Source of the DNA: Azovibrio restrictus
Lineage (GTDB): Bacteria; Pseudomonadota; Gammaproteobacteria; Burkholderiales; Rhodocyclaceae
Direction of reading: 5' to 3'
NCBI GenBank assembly: GCA_003252145.1
Contig: QKDJ01000169.1
Span: 1-6,068 of the forward strand
Length of the DNA: 6,068 nt
The notes beneath the pieces are model-generated. The model made no database searches. It was not told the DNA's origin and was given only the letters and a program-made list of their open reading frames with translations. Each line of letters begins with the position of its first letter. The stretch's first letter is position 1. A program made the translations under genes and the position numbers. Shown piece by piece: positions 1 to 5,573 of the stretch.

Positions 1-102
1 AAGACGCCACTGCCGGTGCCTGAGGTCTATCCCTATGTGAGTGGTGAAACCCTGGTGCCCTTGCGGGCGGGTGAAACCCTGAGTTGGAAATTGCTGGACT
101 GA
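1..102 (+). CDS. 3' end of an unidentified gene (partial)
   Basis: An open frame enters from the left edge and ends at TGA 100-102, giving 33 residues that finish ETLSWKLLD. The residues KTPLPVPEVYPYVSGETL carry several prolines and suggest no family I can recognise. The frame is credible because it runs without a stop from base 1 and ends 13 nt before the next start, in the same tight spacing as the downstream genes. It is probably the upstream member of the unit with the lipoprotein and DUF3025 genes. No function is proposed. Confidence 0.55.
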   Translation, partial: KTPLPVPEVYPYVSGETLVPLRAGETLSWKLLD

Positions 103-115
103 ACGGGAGGTTCTC

Positions 116-559
116 ATGTCTGCCAAGCGTCTTTTGCCCCTGCTGTTATTCCCCTTTTTGCTCACGGGCTGTATCAATGATGGTGCGGCCTACATCATCG
201 AAAGTCCCCAGCATGCCCTGTCCGTGGTGCGTGAGCGGAACCTGTTCTGGGAAAAGGATGTGGAGCTGGCGGTGGTGGTCTCCCGTCTGCCTGACTGTCA
301 GCGCAAGCACGTGATCCAGAAAGCCCTGCCTAACGTGTCGGTGGAACTGTGGCAACCGGGGCCGGGAACCTACATCTTCAAGGTGGGGCGCAATATGTAT
401 GTGGCAGAAACCCGGACCTGTCAGGGTTTTGCCAAGATGACCGAAGACCCGCCGGGAGGTTTTGGCGAGCAGTTGGGGGTGTTTTCCGTCAAGAATAATG
501 TGTTTACCTTCACGCCTTCGCCCAAGCCGGAGGCGGCAGCCCCATCTGAAGGACAATGA
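116..559 (+). CDS. Small predicted lipoprotein of unknown function
   Basis: Encodes 147 residues. The N-terminus is a lipoprotein signal peptide: basic SAKR, a hydrophobic stretch at about 6-16, then the lipobox L16-T17-G18-C19. Cleavage and lipidation at Cys19 are therefore expected. Residue +2 is Ile, not Asp, so by the enterobacterial Lol rule the protein would go to the outer membrane. Two more cysteines, C61 and C102, could form a disulfide in the periplasm. The C-terminus is low-complexity, rich in Pro, Ala and Glu (about 134-147). I recognise no enzymatic motif. The start is supported by GGAGG at 106-110, 5 nt before ATG. An in-frame-shifted ATG at 84 gives only a short shadow. The stop overlaps the next start as ATGA (556-559), so translation of the two genes is probably coupled. 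Lipoprotein status is well supported; the role is unknown. Confidence 0.85.
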   Translation: MSAKRLLPLLLFPFLLTGCINDGAAYIIESPQHALSVVRERNLFWEKDVELAVVVSRLPDCQRKHVIQKALPNVSVELWQPGPGTYIFKVGRNMYVAETRTCQGFAKMTEDPPGGFGEQLGVFSVKNNVFTFTPSPKPEAAAPSEGQ

Positions 560-1341
560 CCCCGGCTCAGGCAGGTCTGTTTGCCACCTTGTCTCCCTGG
601 TGGCCAGAAGGCATGACGGGTCTGCAGCGGGGACCAGATCAGGAGTGGCTGGCTCGCATAGTTCAGGAAGCCGGGCTGCAAAGTGGTTCCGGTTTGCCGC
701 TGACCCTGGCTGAACCCTGTGCTGACGGTCTGGGTTACGAGGAGCGTATCTGGACCACCGGGCGTGTCGAGACCCGCTTGGATAACTGGCACGACTTCTT
801 CAACGGGCTGGTTTGGTTGGCCTTTCCCAAGGCCAAGCAAGCCTTGAATGTGCGGCACTGGAAGAGTCGCTTGCCGGGAACACGGGGCGCCGCCAGGGAT
901 GCCATGACCCATCTGGACGAATGCGGCATTCTGGTGGCCTGCAGTTGTCCCGAACTGTTGGGCTTGTTGCGGGATTTTCAGTGGAAGCGTCTGTTCTGGG
1001 AGGAGCGGGAGCGGCTGCAAGCTCACATGGAGTTTCATGTGTTCGGTCATGCGACCTACGAGCAATTGCTGGCTCCCTTTCGTGGTCTGACCGCCAAGGC
1101 AGTGCTCTATCCGGTAGCCCCCGAGTGGCACGCCCAGTCTCTGGAAGCGCGGCGTCAATCTCTGGATTGCCGCTTGGCCGAGGATATTGGTGCAGGGCAT
1201 TACCTGGCTCCCAAGGAGCTGCACCCTCTGCCTCTGCTGGGGATTCCCGGCTTGGTGCCGGAAAGCGCAGCTCCGGCCCATTACGATGACACCTGGCAGT
1301 TTCGTTCAGGACGACGGGAAACGACCGGCTCCCGCGTATAA
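556..1341 (+). CDS. DUF3025-family protein
   Basis: Encodes 261 residues without a signal peptide or membrane segment, so it is probably cytoplasmic. From memory of the family it matches DUF3025, found in beta- and gammaproteobacteria. The hallmark block NWHDFFNGLVWLAFPKAK lies at about 77-94, followed by RGAARDAMTHLDECG (about 110-124). Further on are FGHATYEQLL (about 163-172), LPLLGIPG (about 225-232) and a C-terminal YDDTWQFR (about 243-250). The biochemical role of the family is not known to me. The ATG overlaps the lipoprotein stop by 4 nt. AAGGA at 549-553 is a ribosome site placed very close, so coupling to the upstream gene probably matters. The stop TAA 1339-1341 lies inside the TATAAT of the rnpB promoter, so this gene and rnpB abut with no spacer. 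The family call rests on motif resemblance, not a database search. Confidence 0.82.
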   Translation: MTPAQAGLFATLSPWWPEGMTGLQRGPDQEWLARIVQEAGLQSGSGLPLTLAEPCADGLGYEERIWTTGRVETRLDNWHDFFNGLVWLAFPKAKQALNVRHWKSRLPGTRGAARDAMTHLDECGILVACSCPELLGLLRDFQWKRLFWEERERLQAHMEFHVFGHATYEQLLAPFRGLTAKAVLYPVAPEWHAQSLEARRQSLDCRLAEDIGAGHYLAPKELHPLPLLGIPGLVPESAAPAHYDDTWQFRSGRRETTGSRV

Positions 1342-1349
1342 TCCGCCCC
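1337..1349 (+). promoter_or_regulatory. Likely -10 box and GC-rich discriminator of rnpB
   Basis: A perfect TATAAT lies at 1337-1342, followed by the all-G/C discriminator CCGCCCC at 1343-1349. The RNase P RNA begins about 8 nt after the box, at about 1350, as expected for a start site. A GC-rich discriminator is typical of stable-RNA promoters under stringent (ppGpp) control. I see no good -35 element at 16-18 nt spacing (1313-1320 is acgggaa-like), so the -10 may act with upstream or activator help. The box overlaps the stop codon of the DUF3025 gene. Confidence 0.6.
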
Positions 1350-1829
1350 GGGAGTCGGCCAGGCAGCCGCTGCCCGCGCAAGCGGGGGGAGGAAAGTCCG
1401 GGCTCCACAGGGCAGGATGCCGGCTAACGGCCGGGCGTTATAAGCCGCAAGGCCCAAGGCGACGGAAAGTGCAACAGAGAGTAGACCGCCGATGGCCCCG
1501 ACTTTGACGCTGTGAGGCGGCAAAGTCCTCTTTCCTGGTGCAGTTCGCTGCGCAGAAAGAAGGGGATCAGGTAAGGGTGAAACGGTGGCCGGGCTTCAGG
1601 TCCGGGCGGTGGGGCGCAAGCCTCACCGGGGTAAGAGCCCACCGCAGGACTGGTGACAGGACTGGCACGGTAAACCCCATCCGGAGCAAGACCAAATAGG
1701 GAAGCACTAGGCGTGGCCCGCGCTGCTTCCGGGTAGGTTGCTTGAGCCCTGTAGCAATGCAGGGCCTAGAGGAATGGCTGCCGGGGGTGCAAACCCCCAC
1801 AGAACCCGGCTTACAGGCCGGCTCCCCTT
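1350..1829 (+). ncRNA. rnpB: RNase P RNA, type A (catalytic subunit of ribonuclease P)
   Basis: This RNA cleaves the 5' leader from precursor tRNAs together with the RnpA protein. Conserved blocks appear in order: GGAAAGTCCGGGCTCC near 1391, GCAACAGAGAG near 1471, GATCAGGTAAGGGTGAAA near 1565, GGCACGGTAAAC near 1664, CCGGAGCAAGACCAAATAGG near 1681, GGGTAGGTTGCTTGAGCCC near 1731 and ACAGAACCCGGCTTA near 1799. The 5' block and ACAGAACCCGG form P4. The ends pair as P1, with GGGAGTCGGCC at 1350-1360 against GGCCGGCTCCC at 1816-1826, which fixes the boundaries to within a few nt. P3 is a short GCAA hairpin (1373-1386), unlike the large E. coli P3. P12 (1496-1565) and P13 (1583-1644) are enlarged by extra hairpins, so the RNA is about 480 nt against 377 in E. 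coli. An rnpB just before mraZ is also known in Pseudomonas. Confidence 0.97.
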
Positions 1830-1838
1830 CAATTCAAG

Positions 1839-1878
1839 ACAGGCGATCCACGCAAGTGGGTCGCCTGTTCCACTTTTT
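1839..1878 (+). terminator. Rho-independent terminator of rnpB
   Basis: A 13-bp stem (1839-1851 with 1856-1868, one G-U pair) is capped by a GCAA loop at 1852-1855. After a 5-nt gap comes a T5 run at 1874-1878. It lies about 10 nt past the P1 helix and would end the rnpB precursor. The mature 3' end would then be trimmed by exonucleases. Confidence 0.85.
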
Positions 1879-1881
1879 CCC

Positions 1882-1909
1882 ACCGCAAGTCCCCTTGGCC
1901 GGTTTTTTT
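1882..1909 (+). terminator. Possible backup terminator
   Basis: ACCGCAAG (1882-1889) pairs with CTTG (1894-1897) and CGGT (1900-1903), with a GC bulge between the two arms and a TCCC loop. A run of seven T follows directly at 1903-1909. The stem is weaker than the one before it, but the longer T run makes a second terminator plausible. It would help insulate the dcw operon from rnpB readthrough. Confidence 0.45.
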
Positions 1910-1910
1910 C

Positions 1911-2090
1911 ATGCCGATGGCGTGGTCTTTTCGCGGTTTGTACAAAAAAATCCCACCACTCAACACTCCTAATAAAGCACTTTCACTTCCTTTTCTCGAG
2001 CATTGATTTTTAAGTAAATTTTTGCGAAGCATTTTTATAAAAATTGTCTGTAAGTCCTTGTCTTGACTCAAAAAATTGGCAATTTTGTCC
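1911..2090. other. AT-rich intergenic control region before the dcw operon
   Basis: No gene is supported here; the short frames that cross it have no ribosome site or family resemblance. Bases 1941-2090 are 102/150 A+T (68%), in sharp contrast to the GC-rich surroundings. The stretch holds repeated A and T tracts, a perfect 14-bp palindrome ATTTTTATAAAAAT (2031-2044), the palindrome TTTGTACAAA (1937-1946) and a second AT palindrome at 2072-2086. TATAAA (2036-2041) resembles a -10 box but has no matching -35. The most likely role is promoter and regulator binding for mraZ. Confidence 0.5.
2072..2086. repeat. 15-bp inverted repeat upstream of mraZ
   Basis: AAAATTG (2072-2078) and CAATTTT (2080-2086) are perfect inverted copies around a single central G. 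The element sits just upstream of the TTGACG -35 candidate and just downstream of another TTGACT (2063-2068). Its place and symmetry would suit a dimeric regulator, but I cannot name one. Confidence 0.4.
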
Positions 2091-2120
2091 TTGACGCTAG
2101 ATGGGGCTGTGTCTTAAAGT
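2091..2120 (+). promoter_or_regulatory. Candidate promoter for mraZ and the dcw operon
   Basis: TTGACG at 2091-2096 matches five of six bases of a sigma-70 -35 box. With an 18-nt spacer the -10 would be TAAAGT at 2115-2120 (four of six), and transcription would start near 2127, inside the MraZ boxes. A -10 this weak leaves doubt. TTGACT at 2063-2068 is a competing -35 without a clear -10. The position just before the operator agrees with the mra promoter of E. coli. Confidence 0.4.
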
Positions 2121-2157
2121 GGGAAGAAGTGGTTATAAGTGGGTAAACGGGGGTTTA
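2118..2157 (+). promoter_or_regulatory. MraZ operator: four 10-bp-phased boxes
   Basis: Four direct repeats start every 10 bp, with cores TGGGA (2120-2124), TGGTT (2130-2134), TGGGT (2140-2144) and GGGGT (2150-2154), each separated by 5 nt. MraZ of E. coli is known to bind TGGGN repeats spaced by 5 nt before its own gene and to repress the operon. Boxes 1 and 3 fit best; boxes 2 and 4 are degenerate. The array overlaps the expected transcription start, and its last box touches the region where the mraZ ribosome site must lie. Autorepression is therefore likely. Confidence 0.8.
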
Positions 2158-2163
2158 GAGGGA

Positions 2164-2610
2164 ATGTTCGAAGGCGCGGTGTCACTGAGTCTCGACGCAA
2201 AAGGGCGGCTTGCCATTCCGGCAAGGCACCGGGATGCGCTCGTCTCGGCGTCTGAGGGCTCCCTGGTGCTGACCGCCCATCCCCATCGCTGTCTGTTGCT
2301 CTACCCGGCCCCCGCCTGGCAGCCCATTCGTGATCAGATTCTCAAAGTCTCCAGCCTTGATCCGAGGGCGGCGTCCATCAAGCGGGTCATGATGGGTAAT
2401 GCGCGCACCGAGGTGCCTGATTCGGCGGGCCGCCTGCTGGTGGCGCCGGAGTTGCGTGCCTATGCGCAGCTGGAAAAGACCGTTTACATGGTGGGTATGG
2501 GTAGTCACTTCGAAATCTGGAGTGAGAGTGGCTGGCAGCAGCAGAATGATCTGGCTGCGGAAGTCATGGCAGAAGGGTTGCCGGGCGGGCTTGGAGATCT
2601 TGTGCTGTGA
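2164..2610 (+). CDS. mraZ: Transcriptional regulator MraZ
   Basis: Encodes 148 residues, close to the usual length. MraZ is a ring-forming DNA-binding protein with two SpoVT-AbrB-like domains that represses the mra/dcw operon. Both signature DxxxR motifs are present: D11-A-K-G-R15 in the first domain and D86-S-A-G-R90 in the second. The protein begins [16 protein letters not shown], as family members do, so ATG 2164 is chosen. The in-frame ATG at 2101 would add 21 residues encoded by the operator itself and is rejected. Ribosome-site candidates are GAGGG at 2158-2162, very close to ATG, or GGGGG at 2149-2153, at better spacing but inside the fourth MraZ box. It is the first gene of the operon. 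Its TGA overlaps the GTG start of rsmH. Its four-box operator lies just upstream. Confidence 0.96.
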   Translation: MFEGAVSLSLDAKGRLAIPARHRDALVSASEGSLVLTAHPHRCLLLYPAPAWQPIRDQILKVSSLDPRAASIKRVMMGNARTEVPDSAGRLLVAPELRAYAQLEKTVYMVGMGSHFEIWSESGWQQQNDLAAEVMAEGLPGGLGDLVL

Positions 2611-3536
2611 GTGCGGGTGCCGCCCATGTGACGGTGCTTCTGGAGGAGGCGGTGGAGTCCCTGTCGGTGAAACCCGAAGGGGCTTATCTGGACGCTACCT
2701 TTGGTCGCGGTGGCCATAGCCGGGCCATTCTGAGTCGCCTGGGAGCTTCGGGACGTTTGGTTTCTCTGGATCGGGACCCGGATGCCATTGCCGTTGGGCG
2801 TCAAATCACAAATCCGAATTTTGTTTTGTTGCATCGCCCTTTCTCCGAGTTGGCGGAAGGGGCGGCTGAGGCCGGCCTGTCGGGGCTGGATGGGGTGTTG
2901 TTTGACTTGGGGGTGTCCAGTCCACAGCTGGACGATGGTGGCAGAGGGTTCAGTTTTCGTCAGGATGCACCGCTCGATATGCGCATGGATACCACGTGCG
3001 GGGAGACGGCTGCGGAGTGGTTGGCGACGGCTGAAATCCGGGAAATTACGGAGGTCATTAGAAATTATGGCGAAGAACGGTTTGCTTTCCAGATTGCAAA
3101 GAAGGTTGTGGCTGCTCGGGCCGAGCGGCCTATTACAACCACAGGGGAATTCGCCGCGCTTGTACGCGAAGCCGTGCGGACCCGTGAACCGGGTCAGGAC
3201 CCGGCGACGCGCAGCTTTCAAGCTCTACGGATTCATGTCAATCAGGAGCTCGGCCAACTCGCGTTAGCCCTGCCTCAAGCCCTGGAGCTGCTGAAGCCGG
3301 GAGGGCGGCTGGTGGTGATCTCCTTCCATTCCCTGGAGGATCGGATCGTCAAGCAGTTCATGCGGGAGCAGGCGAGTCCGGCAGATACGGTACCGCGCAA
3401 TTTGCCCTTGCGGGCCGATCAGCTGCCCCAGCCCAAGCTGCGCCTGGTGGGCAAGGCCATGAAGCCTTCGGCAGCTGAGGTGGTAGCTAATCCTCGTGCC
3501 CGGAGTGCGGTCATGCGTGTGGCTGAGAAAATCTGA
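2607..3536 (+). CDS. rsmH: 16S rRNA (cytosine(1402)-N(4))-methyltransferase RsmH
   Basis: Encodes 309 residues, the normal length. RsmH (MraW) uses S-adenosylmethionine to methylate N4 of C1402 in the decoding centre of 16S rRNA. The N-terminal [13 protein letters not shown] (7-19) and the SAM-binding [10 protein letters not shown] (29-38) are clear, with acidic D55 and D57 after the second strand. Family blocks follow: [11 protein letters not shown] (100-110), [12 protein letters not shown] (155-166), [13 protein letters not shown] (202-214), [18 protein letters not shown] (232-249) and NPRARSA (295-301). The start is GTG, overlapping the mraZ stop as GTGA, with GGAG at 2593-2596 as its ribosome site. 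An ATG start within the conserved N-terminus is not available. The stop TGA overlaps the ftsL ATG by 1 nt. Its location between mraZ and ftsL is the standard dcw order. Confidence 0.97.
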   Translation: MSAGAAHVTVLLEEAVESLSVKPEGAYLDATFGRGGHSRAILSRLGASGRLVSLDRDPDAIAVGRQITNPNFVLLHRPFSELAEGAAEAGLSGLDGVLFDLGVSSPQLDDGGRGFSFRQDAPLDMRMDTTCGETAAEWLATAEIREITEVIRNYGEERFAFQIAKKVVAARAERPITTTGEFAALVREAVRTREPGQDPATRSFQALRIHVNQELGQLALALPQALELLKPGGRLVVISFHSLEDRIVKQFMREQASPADTVPRNLPLRADQLPQPKLRLVGKAMKPSAAEVVANPRARSAVMRVAEKI

Positions 3537-3802
3537 TGCTGCGCTTCAATCTCATCCTGCTATTCGTTGCCGTGTGTTGCGGTCTGGGTACCGTTACGTC
3601 CCAGCACAAGGCGCGCAAGTTGTTCCAGGCCTTGGAGCAGGAGCAGGAGCGGGGTCGCCAACTGGATGTGGAGTATGACCAGCTACAACTGGAGCTCTCC
3701 ACTTGGGCGACCCATGGGCGGATCGAGAGTATCGCCCGGGAGCGTTTGCACATGCTTGTGCCTCCGGCGGTGGCGCCGTGCCTCCGGCGGTGGCGCCAGT
3801 AA
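3536..3802 (+). CDS. ftsL: Cell division protein FtsL, with altered C-terminus
   Basis: Encodes 88 residues. FtsL is a small bitopic inner-membrane protein that joins FtsB and FtsQ and helps activate FtsWI at the septum. A short cytoplasmic MLRFN precedes a membrane segment at about 5-20. A charged coiled-coil-like region (about 24-55, EQEQERGRQLDVEYDQLQLE) follows, then the family end motif IARERLHMLVP (66-76). The ATG shares one base with the rsmH stop (TGATG). The last seven residues, CLRRWRQ, look foreign. They arise because a 20-bp tandem duplication (3758-3797) shifts the frame. With one copy removed, the protein would continue from P81 as VTVGQGGR and stop at TGA 3823-3825, overlapping the ftsI ATG. 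The core domains are untouched, so the gene is probably functional, but the tail is either a recent variant or an assembly error. Confidence 0.92.
   Translation: MLRFNLILLFVAVCCGLGTVTSQHKARKLFQALEQEQERGRQLDVEYDQLQLELSTWATHGRIESIARERLHMLVPPAVAPCLRRWRQ
3758..3797 (+). repeat. Exact 20-bp tandem duplication in the 3' end of ftsL
   Basis: GTGCCTCCGGCGGTGGCGCC occurs at 3758-3777 and again, without any change, at 3778-3797. The unit length is not a multiple of three. The first copy is read as VPPAVA plus the start of a proline codon, and the second in another frame as CLRRWR. The duplication thus changes the reading frame and places TAA at 3800-3802. Confidence 0.97.
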
Positions 3803-3813
3803 CGGTCGGGCAG

Positions 3814-3818
3814 GGAGG
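3814..3818 (+). promoter_or_regulatory. Ribosome binding site that sets the ftsI start
   Basis: GGAGG lies 6 nt before ATG 3825, within a longer purine-rich GGGAGGG (3813-3819). This supports 3825 as the start rather than any codon farther upstream in the same frame, which stays open through ftsL by chance. It is in the 22-nt gap left by the early ftsL stop. Confidence 0.75.
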
Positions 3819-3824
3819 GCGCTG

Positions 3825-5573
3825 ATGGTTGTACGAAGGCGAGGCGCGCCAAAACCCCACCGGTTCACGGAAAACCCCTTGCTCCAGCTGGCTTTGCCAG
3901 GCTGGCGTTCTCGTTTTACGGGCCTTGCTTTATTGTTGCTTCTGCTTGCATTGGTAGGGCGTAGTTTCTATCTGCAGGTGATCAATAACGAGTTCCTGCA
4001 GGATAAGGGGGAGTCTCGCTACCGGCGAGACATGGAAGTGCCTGCATCCCGGGGCAAGATTCTGGATCGCAATGGTGAGCTGCTTGCCGTGAGTACGCCG
4101 GTCAAGTCCATCTGGGCGATCCCCGGTGATGCCAAGCTGGATCCGGGGCAGGCGAAAGCCCTGGCGACCCTGCTGGAAATGGATGTGAAAGAATTGAATC
4201 GGCGCTTGGCGACCGACAAGAACTTTACTTACCTGCATCGTCAGATTCCGCCGGACGTGGCTCAGCGCATTGCCGCCCTGAAGTTGCCTGGCATTCATCA
4301 GGACCAGGAGTTTCGTCGCTTCTACCCGGCCGGCGACATGGTGGCCCATATCGTGGGCTTCACCGGCCTGGATGGTAAGGGCCTGGAAGGTGTGGAACTG
4401 GCCTTTCAGCAGGATTTGATGGGCCGTTCTGGAAGTCGTAGCGTGATCCGTGATCGCCGTGGCCAGATCGTCGAAGATGTGGGCGGCATGCGTCCGCCCC
4501 AGGATGGGAAGGACATCCGCCTGTCCATGGATTCAAAGATCCAGTATCTGGCCTTCTCAGCCATCAAGCAGGCTGCCATTGAAAACAAGGCCAAGGCGGG
4601 TGGCGCTGTGGTGGTGGATGCACGTACGGGGGAGGTGCTGGCTCTGGCCAACTGGCCATCCTACAACCCCAATAACCGAGCGAGCCTGACTGGGCCTCAA
4701 TTGCGCAACCGGGCAGTCACTGACAGTTTCGAGCCCGGCTCCACCATGAAGCCTTTTACCGTTGCCCTTTCCCTGGAACGGGCCAAGGTGCGTTTTGACA
4801 CTGTCATTGATTGCGCGCCGGGGCGGATCACCATTGGTACGGCCACCATTTCCGATGCTCATCCCCATGGAGCTTTGACGGTGGCCCAGGTGCTGCAGAA
4901 GTCCTCCAATGTGGGGACGGTAAAGATGGCTCTGAATTTTCCCCCTAAAGAAATGTGGGAAATGTTTGACTCCCTTGGCTTTGGTACGCCGCCTTCCCTG
5001 GGTTTTCCTGGTGAGGTAGGTGGTCGTTTGCGCCCCTGGAAAAGCTGGCGCCCCATTGAGCAGGCCACCATGTCCTACGGTCACGGGATTTCCGTCAGCC
5101 TGATTCAGTTAGCTCGCTCCTATCTGGTCTTCGCTCGGGATGGGGATTTGCTGCCCTTGTCCCTGCAGGCCCAGGAAGGGCTGCCCCCCCGAGGCGTACA
5201 AATTTTCTCTCCGCAGACCGTGCGTGAAGTGCGCACCATGATGGAAATGGTGGTGGGCCCTGGCGGTACGGCGCCTCAGGCCCATGTGCCGGGTTACCGG
5301 GTGGGGGGCAAAACCGGGACGGCGTTGAAGCTTGAAGGCGGCGTTTACGCCAAGAAATATGTGGCCTCCTTCGTGGGCATTGCTCCCATGTCCGATCCCC
5401 GCATTATCGTGGCAGTCATGCTGGATGAACCCAGTGCGGGCAAGCATTACGGGGGCGATGTGGCTGGGCCCGTGTTCTCCAAGATTGTCCTGGGCACCCT
5501 GCGCAACATGGGTGTGGCTCCTGATGCGCCCGTGCAGGTGGCCGGTGGGCTGAATCAGGGGGGGCAGCTATGA
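3825..5573 (+). CDS. ftsI: Septal peptidoglycan transpeptidase FtsI (PBP3)
   Basis: Encodes 582 residues; E. coli FtsI has 588. It cross-links septal peptidoglycan in the periplasm, working with FtsW, and is a beta-lactam target. A basic cytoplasmic tail (MVVRRR...) leads to one membrane segment at about 33-51. The class B PBP pedestal begins with SRGKILDRNGELLA (75-88). It continues through RRFYPAGDMVAHIVGFTGLDGKGLEGVE, of which residues 164-170 and 176-191 are conserved. The transpeptidase domain has all three active-site motifs: S306-T-M-K309 with the acylated serine, S360-S-N362, and K496-T-G-T499. These positions match E. coli (S307, S359, K494) within two residues. The start is set by GGAGG at 3814-3818. 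Upstream in-frame codons would merely translate ftsL in another frame. The stop overlaps the murE start (ATGA, 5570-5573). Confidence 0.97.
   Translation: MVVRRRGAPKPHRFTENPLLQLALPGWRSRFTGLALLLLLLALVGRSFYLQVINNEFLQDKGESRYRRDMEVPASRGKILDRNGELLAVSTPVKSIWAIPGDAKLDPGQAKALATLLEMDVKELNRRLATDKNFTYLHRQIPPDVAQRIAALKLPGIHQDQEFRRFYPAGDMVAHIVGFTGLDGKGLEGVELAFQQDLMGRSGSRSVIRDRRGQIVEDVGGMRPPQDGKDIRLSMDSKIQYLAFSAIKQAAIENKAKAGGAVVVDARTGEVLALANWPSYNPNNRASLTGPQLRNRAVTDSFEPGSTMKPFTVALSLERAKVRFDTVIDCAPGRITIGTATISDAHPHGALTVAQVLQKSSNVGTVKMALNFPPKEMWEMFDSLGFGTPPSLGFPGEVGGRLRPWKSWRPIEQATMSYGHGISVSLIQLARSYLVFARDGDLLPLSLQAQEGLPPRGVQIFSPQTVREVRTMMEMVVGPGGTAPQAHVPGYRVGGKTGTALKLEGGVYAKKYVASFVGIAPMSDPRIIVAVMLDEPSAGKHYGGDVAGPVFSKIVLGTLRNMGVAPDAPVQVAGGLNQGGQL

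Noticed and set aside
421..1281. A 286-residue open frame on the minus strand opposite the lipoprotein and DUF3025 genes
   Set aside because: It lies antisense to a gene with recognisable family motifs and coupled starts. Its Gln/Pro/Leu-rich translation shows no family motif, as expected from a GC-rich shadow frame.
1937..1946. TTTGTACAAA palindrome as a regulator site
   Set aside because: It is a short 10-bp palindrome in AT-rich DNA, with no second copy or clear promoter next to it; chance is likely.
1738..2013. Short plus-strand frames running through the rnpB 3' end and its terminator
   Set aside because: They cover conserved RNase P RNA and a terminator hairpin. The bases are explained by the RNA.
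2036..2041. TATAAA as the -10 of a mraZ promoter
   Set aside because: No -35-like hexamer lies 16-18 nt upstream, and the box is part of a symmetric AT palindrome in an AT-rich stretch where such matches arise easily.
2101..2163. A 21-residue N-terminal extension of MraZ from ATG 2101
   Set aside because: MraZ proteins start at MF.G, the extension is encoded by the operator repeats, and the likely promoter -10 lies inside it.
2505..3221. A 238-residue open frame on the minus strand opposite mraZ and rsmH
   Set aside because: It is entirely antisense to well-conserved mraZ and rsmH sequence and its translation is Arg/Ser/Pro-rich without a domain.
3567..3824. An 86-residue upstream extension of FtsI, possibly an FtsL-FtsI fusion
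   Set aside because: It uses a different frame from ftsL and gives Arg/Trp/Ser-rich sequence without a domain. A strong ribosome site sets ATG 3825, and FtsI length then fits the family.
4557..5084. A 175-residue minus-strand frame inside ftsI
   Set aside because: It is opposite the active-site region of FtsI, where conservation is explained by the transpeptidase motifs.
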